DNA from: Siphlonurus alternatus
Lineage: Eukaryota > Arthropoda > Insecta > Ephemeroptera > Siphlonuridae
Reading direction: 5' to 3'
DNA length: 64,000 nucleotides
Assembly (NCBI GenBank): GCA_949825025.1
Contig: OX463778.1
Span: forward strand, 12,796,171-12,860,170
Part shown: positions 48,601 through 61,041 of the stretch, in pieces
How positions within the stretch are numbered: position 1 is the stretch's first letter
Layout: the number at the start of each line of letters is the position of its first letter
Position numbers and translations under genes: made by a program
Notes under the pieces: model-generated
What the model saw: only the letters and a program-made list of their open reading frames with translations
What the model was told of the DNA's origin: nothing
The model's database searches: none

Positions 48601-51600
48601 TGCTAGAGGCTACCCCGCGCGCGGATGAGTTATGGCACCCCCCTCTCTCTCCCTCAGTGTAACATAAATCATGCGCTCATACATCGGTGCCCAGTCAGCA
48701 GCAGTAGCAAAGCAGCACCGCCCGCTTACTATATACTGCAGCTCGCGCCGTGTAAACTGCTATTTGATATGCAGAAAATATCAACTTTACACGCACCGCT
48801 CTTTTCTATAACTCCGCGTGGCGATCTATCCTGACGTGTCAATAAGTTGTTTGGAGTTGAAATAACTAAATATTGATAAATATCAATGTCTGACTACCAA
48901 ATGAGAAATAGATATTAATTTTTCACTACTTGTCTTGGTCATTTTTTTCAGTACCTTTTAGTATTTTTTTTTATGCAAACATGAATCTCAAATTTGTTCT
49001 TTTTTTCTCTCTTTCTCTCTCTCTCCTTCAATTTTCTAATTTTTACACGCATATATTTGATGAAATTGAAGATTAGAAGTGTATAATATTGGCTAGACTC
49101 TTAGGTTTCTTCAAAAAGAAACACATCTTTACTTGCATGCATACGTAAATTAATTGTTAGAATTTTCATAATTTTAGCATATTTAACTAACCCTTTGACT
49201 TATCATTAAAAAACTCTCTAATCGATAAATTTTATTCACAATTACATCATGGTATCTCCTCCTCCAGCTGTGCATGCCCCCACCTCTCCAGCACTCACAT
49301 AGCTGCTGCCTCGGTATAACTTGCAGTGTCCTGCTGCACACATGGCACGTCACCAAGTCGCCACGATTAAAAGCGCATTTATTACTCAAGTCATGTCCCC
49401 CTGCAATGTGCCGGCTGTGTTATAACTGACGGAAACTATTCATGAACACTTTAGCTTAGGGACACATCATATTGACTTTCCAGATTGTTTTTTTTTTTTT
49501 TACCCTTCGATCATTGATACGAACAATTTGTAACCGCTGATACGTTTTTGCTTATGTTTACCGATGTTGGTCAGGCAATGCTGCCCTAGTGGTTTAAACG
49601 TGACGCCCACACCGACCGCGAAGAGCTTTCTTTCAGCTACTTCACTTTTTTCTCATCATTTCCGGCCTCGTTTTTGTGCGGGTGCTACGCGTGGTCACGT
49701 GCAATAGGTATATAGTTTTGCCGGACGATCCACTGGTGCGGAAAGATGATGATGATGGTCGTGACCGGGAGATTCACCGGATACCTTGTAATCTGCTGCC
49801 GACCTGATGCTTGATACATGCTTTCCTGCGGCGTGTGGCTGCGTGCTTCATTTACCACCATCCATACTAAGTAGTATGATTTTATGCAGGAAACTAATTA
49901 TTTTATATACAGTTCTCATTTTAATTGAAGTCATGAAATCTTTTTGTAGAATAATAGTAGCTTTTATAGTCTCGCTGTCGATTAACCCGACATATAAATT
50001 AAACAAAAAAATTAATTATTTTTACTCCCCCGCATGCCATGCAAGGTCAAACTTCTCCTTTGAATTTCTAAACAAAAATATCGAAAATTTGAGTGATTTT
50101 TTTTAAGGAGTTCGTTTCAATAGTCTCCAGTTGCTGGGTATATCGTCATGTGATTGCAATAGTGCATTTAGGGGTGCATTTCAGAGACACGAAAAAAAAA
50201 AACTGGGTCCCTTGTTATTTTTAATTTAAAAACTCATGCTACATAGAAAATTACAGCATGCAAACAAACTAAATGTCTTACAAACTATATACGAGGTACT
50301 GATGTATGAATGCTCGAGGCGTACTCGCGTCATCGCCCGGTCAGGGCCGGTCCTTGCTTCGAGCTGCGCAGAGTGCACCAGCCCCGCATTATTGATACCA
50401 GCTCATTTTATTTTACATTTTGGAGGGAAGAAGCAGAACCTACCAACCTTCCAACATAATCATCCTGGCTAAGTCGGGTCGTAAGGTCAAATCAGAGGGA
50501 GTATTACCCTGAATCCTATATTATATAATATGATGTGTTAATCAAGGACCTGTATTTTTTTTTAATATAATATAAAATAATTTATTCTATTTAATACACT
50601 AAAATAATATTTCTAATTAATATGCTAGACGTATTTTTTTACTTCCTGCAAGTATAAAATAATAAGAGGGCTGTATTTTGTGCTGGCTGGTCCAGGGTGA
50701 TGACGTCAGAAGGTGCGGGTCATCGCCGCCGCCTGTGTCACGCCTCACCGGCCTCCAATAACTCCAGTAGCCATCAAGCTAGCAGCATCTACTTTTTTTT
50801 TACCCCGCCCCCTTTAGCCTCTTTTTTGTGACTTGATCAGCTGAGCCTCTCATAATAACATCTCTTCTGGTGCTCAGTTGACCGTGACATATTTCCAACT
50901 CCTTTTATCTTCAACACAGTGACGGGCATTAAAAATTGGAAAATAATGGGACTTGAGGTTAATATAACATCCTTGTATATTATAAAACATAACGTAATCA
51001 AAGTAATAATAAATCTCTTCATAATAAAATTAAAAACTTTTTTACGTAATTTTAACATTCTGCAAAGTTGGTTAGCTAACAGGAATGGGGTGACGTACGT
51101 GGCTTACATGTCACCCACCCCTTTGGTCATTCGTTTCAAGACTATGCATATATACATTCGTCAGCAGACGTGAGGCTTACATATCAACCCTTTGACAAGA
51201 AAAGTCTCCTTATTCATGCATGTCACACGTTGTAAGAAAAGTTAATGCTACAAACCCATAAGCCCTCACTTATTTAATTGACGTGCAGATTCTAAGCGTC
51301 GTGTTTAAACTCCCTCTTGTTACTTTTCTGTATTTTTTTTCTTCTTTTATTTAAATACATCTACGTGTAAGTCAACAAATTTAAACATACTGGAATAGTT
51401 TGTTTTTGGTCTCCTAGCGGTCAAGCTATATAAAGGAATTAAAATGCATACACAAAAGTTAGACGAGACTGATATTATTACCCTTGTTCTGTATCTTTAC
51501 TCTCTCTCCCCCCTATCAGTGTGTTTTCTCAATTATTGCGCTCATGTTTGCTGTGAATGCTCGAGTGAAGATCTCTCCCCTCTCCCCCCTCAGTACTGTT

Positions 51601-54600
51601 GGACCCCCTACTATTGCACGCATCTTTCCCCTCTATATCTCTCTCACGTCCTAGTCATGCACATACACAAGCAGTACTATTTCTACAACAAAATATCAAT
51701 GTATATAAAAAAAAAGAACCTTTCCATTCATCGGAATTCGCTTCATTGTTGTCTTTTCTGATTTGAGCAAATAAATATATCGGTTACAGAGAAGCTTTAT
51801 AGCTAAACGTTTGAAGTAGGAGTTTATATTGATTATTGCGTCCCCTATATATAGTTTCTTTTTTGTGGGTATATACATATATAAGAGCGAAATCTGGCAA
51901 TAAATTGGCTGCCGTTATATATAGGAATAAATGCTGATGTCCACCACGGGTGTGTGTCGAGAGAAACTCCAATATAATATATTATTGAGCTGATATGAAA
52001 AATGTAAGGCGATGATGTGATGCCATTTGCGTGGCAGCAGCAAAGTCTGTGTTACCAAGGAGCGTGGCGCCACCTCGCAAGCGGCGCCTATAGCTGAGGG
52101 ATTCCCCTCCCTCCTCCGCTCTAATGACTCGTCTCCGGGATCTGGCATTGACAGATGAGCTACACGTCCCGCGAGGAAACGGGACCATTTTTTTTTCTTC
52201 TCTTGGCCTTACCACCCCTGGAAAGCTCGCCTGCCTACCCTGCAACCCGCCCAACTGTAATGCTTTCTTTTTTTTGTGTGTGTCGCTGTTCGTAAGTGCA
52301 GTCAGCACCGCTACATATAGCTCCTTGTTGCAAAATCTTTCCCCAGTATCTTCTAGACGCTGCAAATGACTATGCTACTGCCTATATATAAGGTTGTTCC
52401 TCATAGCTTTCTACAAAATGTTAAGGAGGTGTGTCGTCGTTGAGTTAAGAATTTGCTCTTAAAAACGATTACTCATTCGCATTTCTCTGAAAATGTCACT
52501 AAAGTTTTGACTCTTTCTCTCAAACTCCCTTTCCTGTAAAATCTTGTTAGTGATTATTTATCTTTTTAAAACTTCTCGTGTTGAATAAATTTGACATTAA
52601 TTTTTTAATAGAGTGCGTGTTTTTTTATGTTAATTGTCCTTTACGTCGCCGCGAGCGCTCATATGGGTGGGTGGGGTTGGTTCTCCTCATGCGTGTGCCG
52701 TGGTCCAGATTAAACAGATGTATCGTGCCATGATTTATGCCGGCGTTGCTCTCTTCAAGAAGAAAAAAAAAACGCTTGTGGGGATCAGCTGGTGCAGGGG
52801 TTGTGTTGCTATGGATACGAATCATAAAGATAAAATGCCATTATATGTTTTTTTGTAAGTAAGTTATGTTAAAATTTGTGTTAAGTAGTTCCATGTCATG
52901 TGTTTCATTGTTTTGGTAGTAAAGAAATATGTGTTGGCGACACATAAAGCAGTAGTATAGCTCTTAGCAGGTTTACGAGCCATCGTGGTAGCTCATTGCG
53001 ACGCTCGCCATCTGCATACTCTACTGCCACAGGTGGTAAATTATGGCTAAACTTTTGGCTCGTTTCTCTCTTTTTTAACACAGCCTCCCTAATTTTTATC
53101 CCCCAGCGTCCAAAACTAAACTACATACAGCTAGCGCGGCGCCCTACGTGTTAAACAGAGCGAATAAAATAAGGCTTTCTTGATGAATTGCTTTTTTATT
53201 ACCGTGTTGAATTTTTGTCAAATTCTGTTAGAGAAAATTATTCTTTACTTCATTTTTATTGATATTTTACATTCTCACCAATTAACTTTGTAATTAATTG
53301 ATTTTTATGATAATAATCGTCAGCTCGAGTAGAGTAATGGTAGTCGCGTGATAAATAATATCTGTATATTAATTATTCCGTCAATGAGTTTCCTTCCAAC
53401 CGATGAACTTGCATCCTTTCTCTTCTTTCATCTACCTTTCATGTATCGACGGAGAAAATAAGTGTCTTGTTTACATTGTATCGGTAACAATGTGAATTTG
53501 TGGGGTTAAACTCAGTCGCTGTGTTTTTTCTTGTCACTAATACCTTGATGCCAAACGTCGTTTATGAGGTCACCCATATAAGGGCCATGTGTAGACAAAT
53601 TTAAGTCCCCCGTCGGTACAGCTTCAGTCAGATGTAGGATAAGAACACCTCATAAGAACTTGACATTTTTTTTCGTGTCACGCAGATTTGATGTCATTTT
53701 CACTTGGTTTCCAACTCATTAATATGGTGGTCATTGTAAGTGCGTGCAATGTCGTTTGCACGGGCCGGTCTGAGACTTGTGGAGTGATGATCTTGATCGG
53801 TCTGTGTCCCAACCCAAAGCTGCTGATGGCTCCTACCATACGAGGTCCATCAACTTTGTGTGTGGGGCGGCGGGATGTCTGGGGGCGTGGTCGTTCTAGC
53901 GGCTGAAACTGATCGGCGGCAGCTAGGCTGCTGATTGCTGTGCTGGCTCGAGGCCATTTCTCATGTGCCTTTGTCACGCCGAGTAAATGCTGCTGACTTT
54001 CCTTTTCCATCGCCATGTTTCCATTTTTCAAACTCGAGATAGCTTCTTCTGGCTCCCCAGAGTCCCCGGCCGATTTGTCCCTCGTTTCTTCTTCTTCTTC
54101 ACCCTCCCCCTCTTCCCCCCTGCGTACTGTCCCACTGTCCTCTTAGGCAACCCGCAAGGCACACAAGCACGAACAGTTGCAGACCATTCCAGGCGCTTTT
54201 ACATCGCTGTTATATACCTCCACTCTTGTGTATTTTTTTTTCTTTTATAATGATTTTCTACGCTTAACACACCTTAGTTACCATTTAAAATAGTATAAAT
54301 GTCAAACTAAATATACATCGAACCCAACACCCCTTGGTATATTACAAGTCCGCTCCAGATATGGCTCGTCTCAAAATTTATATAAAATTGTACATGTCGT
54401 CGTTTTTTTGCCATTAACGTTGCATTGTTAGTGTATGCTTTTGCTAGCTCACATTGTTTCGAGGTCGGGGCGCATAACGGGCGCGAGTATAGCTCGCAGA
54501 ACAACCGTGTGATTAATAGCAGCCCACCCTCCCTCTCGCGGCCCCTCCCCTATAGTGTTGGCAGCAGCGAATTATTAATACTGTTGTCATAAGTGTATGC

Positions 54601-57600
54601 TGCTGGCTTACGCTTGTTTTTGTTGACTGATATAGACAAGCACCCTTTCCAACTTAATTAAGGCAGAGAAAGAGAGGCTGCAGCAAGAAGTCGAGCTGTT
54701 CATTGATTGATAACATTTTCTACGGTATGATGATAAGACTTGAGTGTAATAATATAAGAGTGTGGTAGACAGGCATCCTTCGTTCATATCTACCGTGTCA
54801 TAATAATGGTCTTTTTCACAGTAGCGTGCAATTATTTTGATTTTACTGTGAAAATATACTTTGAACCATTAGTAGCTATGCATATGAAATTATAAGGGAG
54901 ACGGGCTGTCACAGCAACTATATGACTAATAACATTTGAGTAGTAGTTATATAGTCTCACGTATTATCAACTAAAAATGTTATTATTAAGTGCGTGACAT
55001 CGCAGTTATAATATAAAACTTTAAAGTTAATTTCTTGTAAAAGAAATAATCAAATCGTATATAGTCTGAAATTTAATTGTGATCTTGTATGAATTTTTTT
55101 TGTTGTAAGATGTAAAATTCGAACCCATGTCCTTATACATTTTGACCGCAGCATATAATAATATTTCCTCTCATCTGCTAACTCATACGTATTTGTAGTT
55201 TAATATAAAAAAATTCTTTGTTTGATTTGCATAGCGAGAGACATGTTTCGCAGAGACCATGTCGTGTCGTTATAACCACACCTAAACTCTTTTTACGGCT
55301 GAGTGCGCGGCATTTTCGCGCTCCCTTGGGGTTGCAACCAGGAGCAAAGTTGGGGCTACTCAGTCTGCCTTAGGGAGCATTGTGTTTATCTCGCAACCGC
55401 GGACAATTAACGCCCCCAGGTACATTTGTTCTCCAGACCTTATGGAGCCAAAAACTCTTGATGGATAATTTTTATGACGAAACAAAAAAATACACTACAA
55501 GGTAGTTTATTATGTTTTTTTGTAGTCATCTCATATTTTTTCCTTGCGAAATACAAAAAAAAATACATAATGCTTTGTGATAACTCCTAACCCTCAGGCC
55601 CAACATATTGTGTCATATCTTGATCATATTCATACTCCCGCGTATGAGAGAGGTTTCTCGTTTTTTGTAAGCGATTCATGTAGTATAATTCATTTTTATA
55701 TTCTTAAAGGGATCTCGTTCATTGACAAGAGTGCTGGAATTAAAAATATTATAGAAATGACTAATTATGAGTCTAATTACAAAAATATTGTTACAAATAC
55801 AATATATTAGACACGATTCAAGAAAAATCTATCCAGAAAGATAACTAGATTTCTCCCTTTTATATATTGTCATTGAGTTCTTAAACATGAGTGTGAAATT
55901 TTCTTCGTGAATCGCACCCAAATTTTACTATTATCGATTAAATGTTATGAGATGACATATTTTTACCAATATATATCATACTTGCTTGCCTATATATAAA
56001 AACATCGAGAGTTTAAATAATATTGTATAAGTTCAGCAAAATTTACTGTTATTGACGATATGTTCTTCATGTTTCAGGTTTCCGAACAAATGTGAGCCTC
56101 CCCTGGGTATCCTGAACGCGCCGCTGCTGTGTGAGCACGGTGGAGTGCAGGTGGACGTGGGCCTCAACGACATGTACCTCACCAAGCAGTCTGACTACGA
56201 GTGAGTACAGTATTGGGTGCATGGCTATATTTAAGGCCTATTCTCATAATAGTGAGTACAGCCTAGTTACCAGCACATCATGGCGGTATTATTATATTCA
56301 GGAAATTAAACGTGTCGTCATCTCGTGACAGTGTTTATTTAATTTAAATAAAAGATAAAAATAATAATATTGATTTAGTATGAAAAACATTATTATTGTG
56401 GGTCAATTTTGATAAAAAAAAATACTTAAATAGATTGGCAATTGATTCTAGTTCACACAACAAATTTAATTATGTATTTTATTGCTAATTAAGAGATACG
56501 TTTCGCAGAGAAATAAGGCAAACAAGAGTTGACATAAATCTTATATTTAACTGCAGTTCCCTGATACATGATACTATAATAATGTGTTAAAATAACACCT
56601 TCGACTATCCAAATTGTGAGAGCAAATTGCTATAAAGTGGTGGCTATTTTAAATATACCGATTGCCCCTTCGCAGCGCGCGATGACATGAAAATTTGCCA
56701 GTGAATCTTACTCACATAGCCATAAATCTACATTGATTTCTCATGGCTTGTTGTAACGTAAAACGATTTTAAATTGTTAGGAAGTGTTTGTTCGAGTTGA
56801 CAACGTTATCTTCTCCTTTTTGGTACGTCCTATCAGTTGTGAGTTATTCCTGACGTTAATCTGCGTCATTAGCACATACAGTGCGGGAGTGCATAAATCT
56901 GTGCTGCATTGCTATGCACCCCCGCTATATCGATTCCCAATTATGTCTTATTATATTCACTTTAAACCGGCACCCCTTGAACGTCGTTACCATAGTAATG
57001 CTGCGGCTCATGGAGATTTAATGCACTACCGGTCATTGACAGCTGTGGAGCCTGCTGCTGCTGGATCTCTTATAGGCGACGGTGAAACAGACCGCGTGGC
57101 TTGAACCGCATGCAGTTAATGCTGCTGTATCTTAGCAGTAACACTGTCGATATGTAGAATGTTTTTGATGACCCTAAGTGGACAAGCATTTAATTTTAAC
57201 ACTCGTCATTCAAACAAACCGGCAGAACGGGCTAGAAGAAATCATAACTCAAAATAAGATAAAAAATCAAAACAACTATAACGTTTCTGTACCCTCATTT
57301 TAATTCTATGTTTTTTATCTGCAGAAGTACCCAAAGTTGTTTTGGGTACTTCTGAAATCAGTTTTCCAGACTGAATTTTATATCGGCTGGCAGAATTTCT
57401 TTTCATCTTTTTTTTTTTATTATTGTGAATTTTAATTCATTTTCTGATATTTAACCTGAAAGTTTGCCTCGAATTTTACGAGATAGTCGCTCCAATTGTA
57501 GTAAAGTTTCAAGTTGATGAAGGGGCCGTGCGGACGACAGTTTGCTGGTCATTGCATGCAGCGGTCATCGTCGGCCACGGCTGCCTGATAACCGTGGAAC

Positions 57601-60600
57601 AAATGGCGCGGAAGTCCCTTACTTACGAGAGATAAAGCTTTTTACACGAGTCCTGCAACTCATCTGCCGCTCGCTCCTACCTCGGCTAATCGGAGGTAAT
57701 TGCCCCGCTCTTGCCGTAACCGAAATTTGTTACTTTTTGCTGACCTGTACAGTCAGCAGCACCTTAAGATGGACTTTTCATTTTCTGCTTTTGAAAAATG
57801 TGACAGAGAAAAAAAAAATGCAAAACAAAATTTTTACTATCATTAACTGTAAGCTTCATAATATTTTCTTCCCTCAATTAATAATCAATATTACGATTAG
57901 AAGCAAATTATAGAAATTATATTATTTAAAATATTTCAAACTTTTGCTGATGTTATGATTTTACGTATTTCAAATGAAATCTGAAATTCGTTTTATATTT
58001 TTCTCCTTTTAAACTCACTTTTGCTGTCGGTCACTGTACTTTTTTTGTGTCGTTCATTTCTTGCATCGTCCTCATGCCTCTGATTAATTGCTTGGAGCTC
58101 TTGTGAGTAGGATGAGACTGGTCCAGCATTCCTCACGGAGTCTCATCTGCTCGCACAAAAAGCGACCCCGGCCATCCTCCGTATCACTCTCGTCGCACAT
58201 GCAAGCAGAATACATTACTACTGCACTACCAACACAACCTAATTAAACACAAAATTTAAAGCGGGTTGTAAAAGAGTTGTGATTTGTGTTGGCCACTGGA
58301 TTGATGTGATCTGTCAATCATTTGTATATGCAAATATCGTCAGCTGGACGCAAGCTGCCACCGATGGATCGCCCGCCCTAATTGCTCGACACTGCAAAAT
58401 ATTCAATCACGGCTGCAATGCATATATGCCAATTACAATAGCATCGATATGATCGAATAAAAAAACGAGAGATGCAAATTTCATCGTGAAATTTAATTAC
58501 AGTGTATATCAATTCATACCACATGAACTCAAGTAGCGTTGTATGTATACATTGTCATAACGTTGATATCAATAATATTTAAATGCATGTTTACAGGACT
58601 GATATCAATATGATTGTATGTATGTGTGCATTGACATAATGCGGTCTGATACTGATCATATTTGCAATAATAGAGACATCAAGTCAGCTGATTTTTCGGT
58701 GTTCCCACCGTCCTATCTAAACGTGTAAAAATAACATGAATTCGTTTTTTTAGTAGGAAAAATATTTTTTAGAGAAAATTCCTTTGCGGAAAGTGAGCCC
58801 GAACTAAAAAAAAAAAAATACAGTGGATAATGCAAGATTTAGATTTTTTACGTCATTTATAACTGAGAAAAGTAAAAAAAAAAAATGGTTTAATTAATTT
58901 AATTTTCAAGTGCAAAAGGGACCTTATCGACACAAATGAACATCGCTAATCGTATACTTACTTGAAGCCTCTGCAATGTATGCATGATTATTTTTTAACA
59001 GGCAAGCCACAGGGGAAAGCATATTTTGATTATTTTGTATAACTATGACGTTACAATGTCTTTCACCTCAATTTTGAGAATGTTTGAGGGTTACAAATAA
59101 AGTTTGAACAAACTGAAGTCCTCTGGAATCAGTGATGAAAAAATTCATACAGGTTGTCCATTAAGTAAAAGCAATCATCTATATAGAAAAATCTTGAGAC
59201 TTGCCAATAGATACAAGAAAATCCCTTGATAAGTTTGCGATTTTAATTTTGATTGGTTCTGACGTAATGTCCCGTGTTCCAGCACCGCCGAGTACCTGCT
59301 GGTACCGGAGGACGAGTGGCTGGAGCTGGAGGCACGGTTCTCCGTGGATCACCGAATTGAGCTCATCACCGAGCACGGCGGCCAGGACCACTGCAACCCC
59401 GGTAAGTGGACACGCCCCCTCCCTGACTGAGGCTTAACCCGAGTATAAACAAAAGCTAATTCTTTGACTTCGTTTCAACTTTAGTATAATATTTAACAGA
59501 AAATATATAATACTTTATATAATTTTTTGAAATCGCATCACAAGAGTTTATACGTAGTAGTAGTTATTACCCCCCCGTGTTTATTTTCAAACAAATGCTG
59601 CTTACATTCGTCTGACGTCCAAGCTTACGCATATTTGTTATTTCTACTGTTGTAATCCCAGCGTGGCTGCCAGAACTTTTTTTTGTGAGGCTTAGGTCTT
59701 TACCGCAGCCGTTCGCGCCTTGGGGGCCACCACCGCCTCTTCTATAAGCCCCCCCGCTTGAGGGCCAGGGGGAGGGCTGGATAATTAATGAGCGCTGATC
59801 GCAAGATTAGCCCTCTCAGCCGCCCCGTTGTACCATAGAGCGCCGCTCTTTAGCTTGCCCGCTGGACATGGGAAATAAGCCAAAAACAATTATTCCTCTT
59901 AAAATTTAAAGCGTACGTAAGAGATTAATCTAATGTAAAACAACATTATAATATATATAACATTTTCTCTATGCTGTTATATTAATATAGAAGATCGTTT
60001 ATTATTCACCCTTTTCAACGTAACTTTATTATATAAAGTTTTTGACTATTTATAAAACATAAAATAATAATAAATTAATGATTGTTGGTAGTAATTTTTT
60101 TAAATTTATATAATATTCGTTATTTTACGAGAAGGAGGTTTGGCTTGTTAGGCAGTATAGCATCAGCAGTATAGCAGTCATCTCGCATTGTCTCCACGAT
60201 CGCGCTCCAATGACGCCCCTCCTCCCCCTAGCTCCTCGTCGTCGTCGTAATCTCGCAAACTTGTGCTCTCCCCCGACCCGAAACAAAAGTTGGCGCGGCA
60301 AAAAGTGGCTGCTGACTGGATGCATGGCGCTCGGCAGCAGCTCGACAAAGCCAGCGGGCGGTGGAAGAGACAAAAAACGGATGCTTGGTGACGTCATACC
60401 GAGGGGTTGAAGCTGGACCAGCAGGTCGTATTTAGCTCCACGTGCGTGCAGAGACGAGTTTTACTCATCTAGAATTAAAACGAGATGTAGTAAAATTATC
60501 ACGATAAATTTTCAATGTTGATTCACCTGCTAAAGTTAAATAATTTTATTTTCTCAAAAATGAAAATTTTGTATGATTAATTACTTTTACGAAAAATTAG

Positions 60601-60946
60601 TTATAATGCTATCATATCTCTGTGGTTTTGAAAAGTCTCCCTTTACTAATATTTACTTTTGATATGTTGTAATCTATGTAATGGTCATTTCCCTAATAGC
60701 CTTCATTAAAAGTCGGGTGTGATAACTGTGAGTCTCGACATTTGATTCATCGTCACACGGGGGCTGACGTTTCTTGTGGCAGATTCCTCGATTAATCTCT
60801 CAGTATACGGGGGGGTGGCAGCCCGCGGGCCGCGATAGCATCTGAGTTGTGGCATGCAGCGATTAGCTGCCGCGTGGTCAAGAGACGGGGGCGCCACTTT
60901 GTCACGACGGCTTAGTCCCGAGGGCACTTTGTCCTACCGTCACCGC

Positions 60947-61041
<95 letters not shown>

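Larger units (their letters stand above)
56201..59282 (+). other. USP48 intron 15
   Basis: A 3.1 kb intron. It holds GC-richer islands at about 56900-57120, 57480-57790 and 58040-58400, a perfect 14-bp hairpin at 57322-57354, and a dispersed repeat at about 58670-58972. The 58040-58450 island contains a PBX-MEIS type site and a POU octamer within 25 bp of each other. Confidence 0.6.

Noticed and set aside
48415..48606. 63-codon Arg/Ala-rich frame in USP48 intron 14
   Set aside because: No homology I recognise and no flanking splice pair compatible with USP48. It lies in a GC-rich island that looks regulatory.
53678..54031. 117-codon minus-strand frame in intron 14
   Set aside because: Composition-driven frame in a GC-richer island; no domain, no conserved motif.
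57322..57354. MicroRNA precursor
   Set aside because: The stem is 14 bp with a 5-base loop, too short for a pre-miRNA of about 60 bases.
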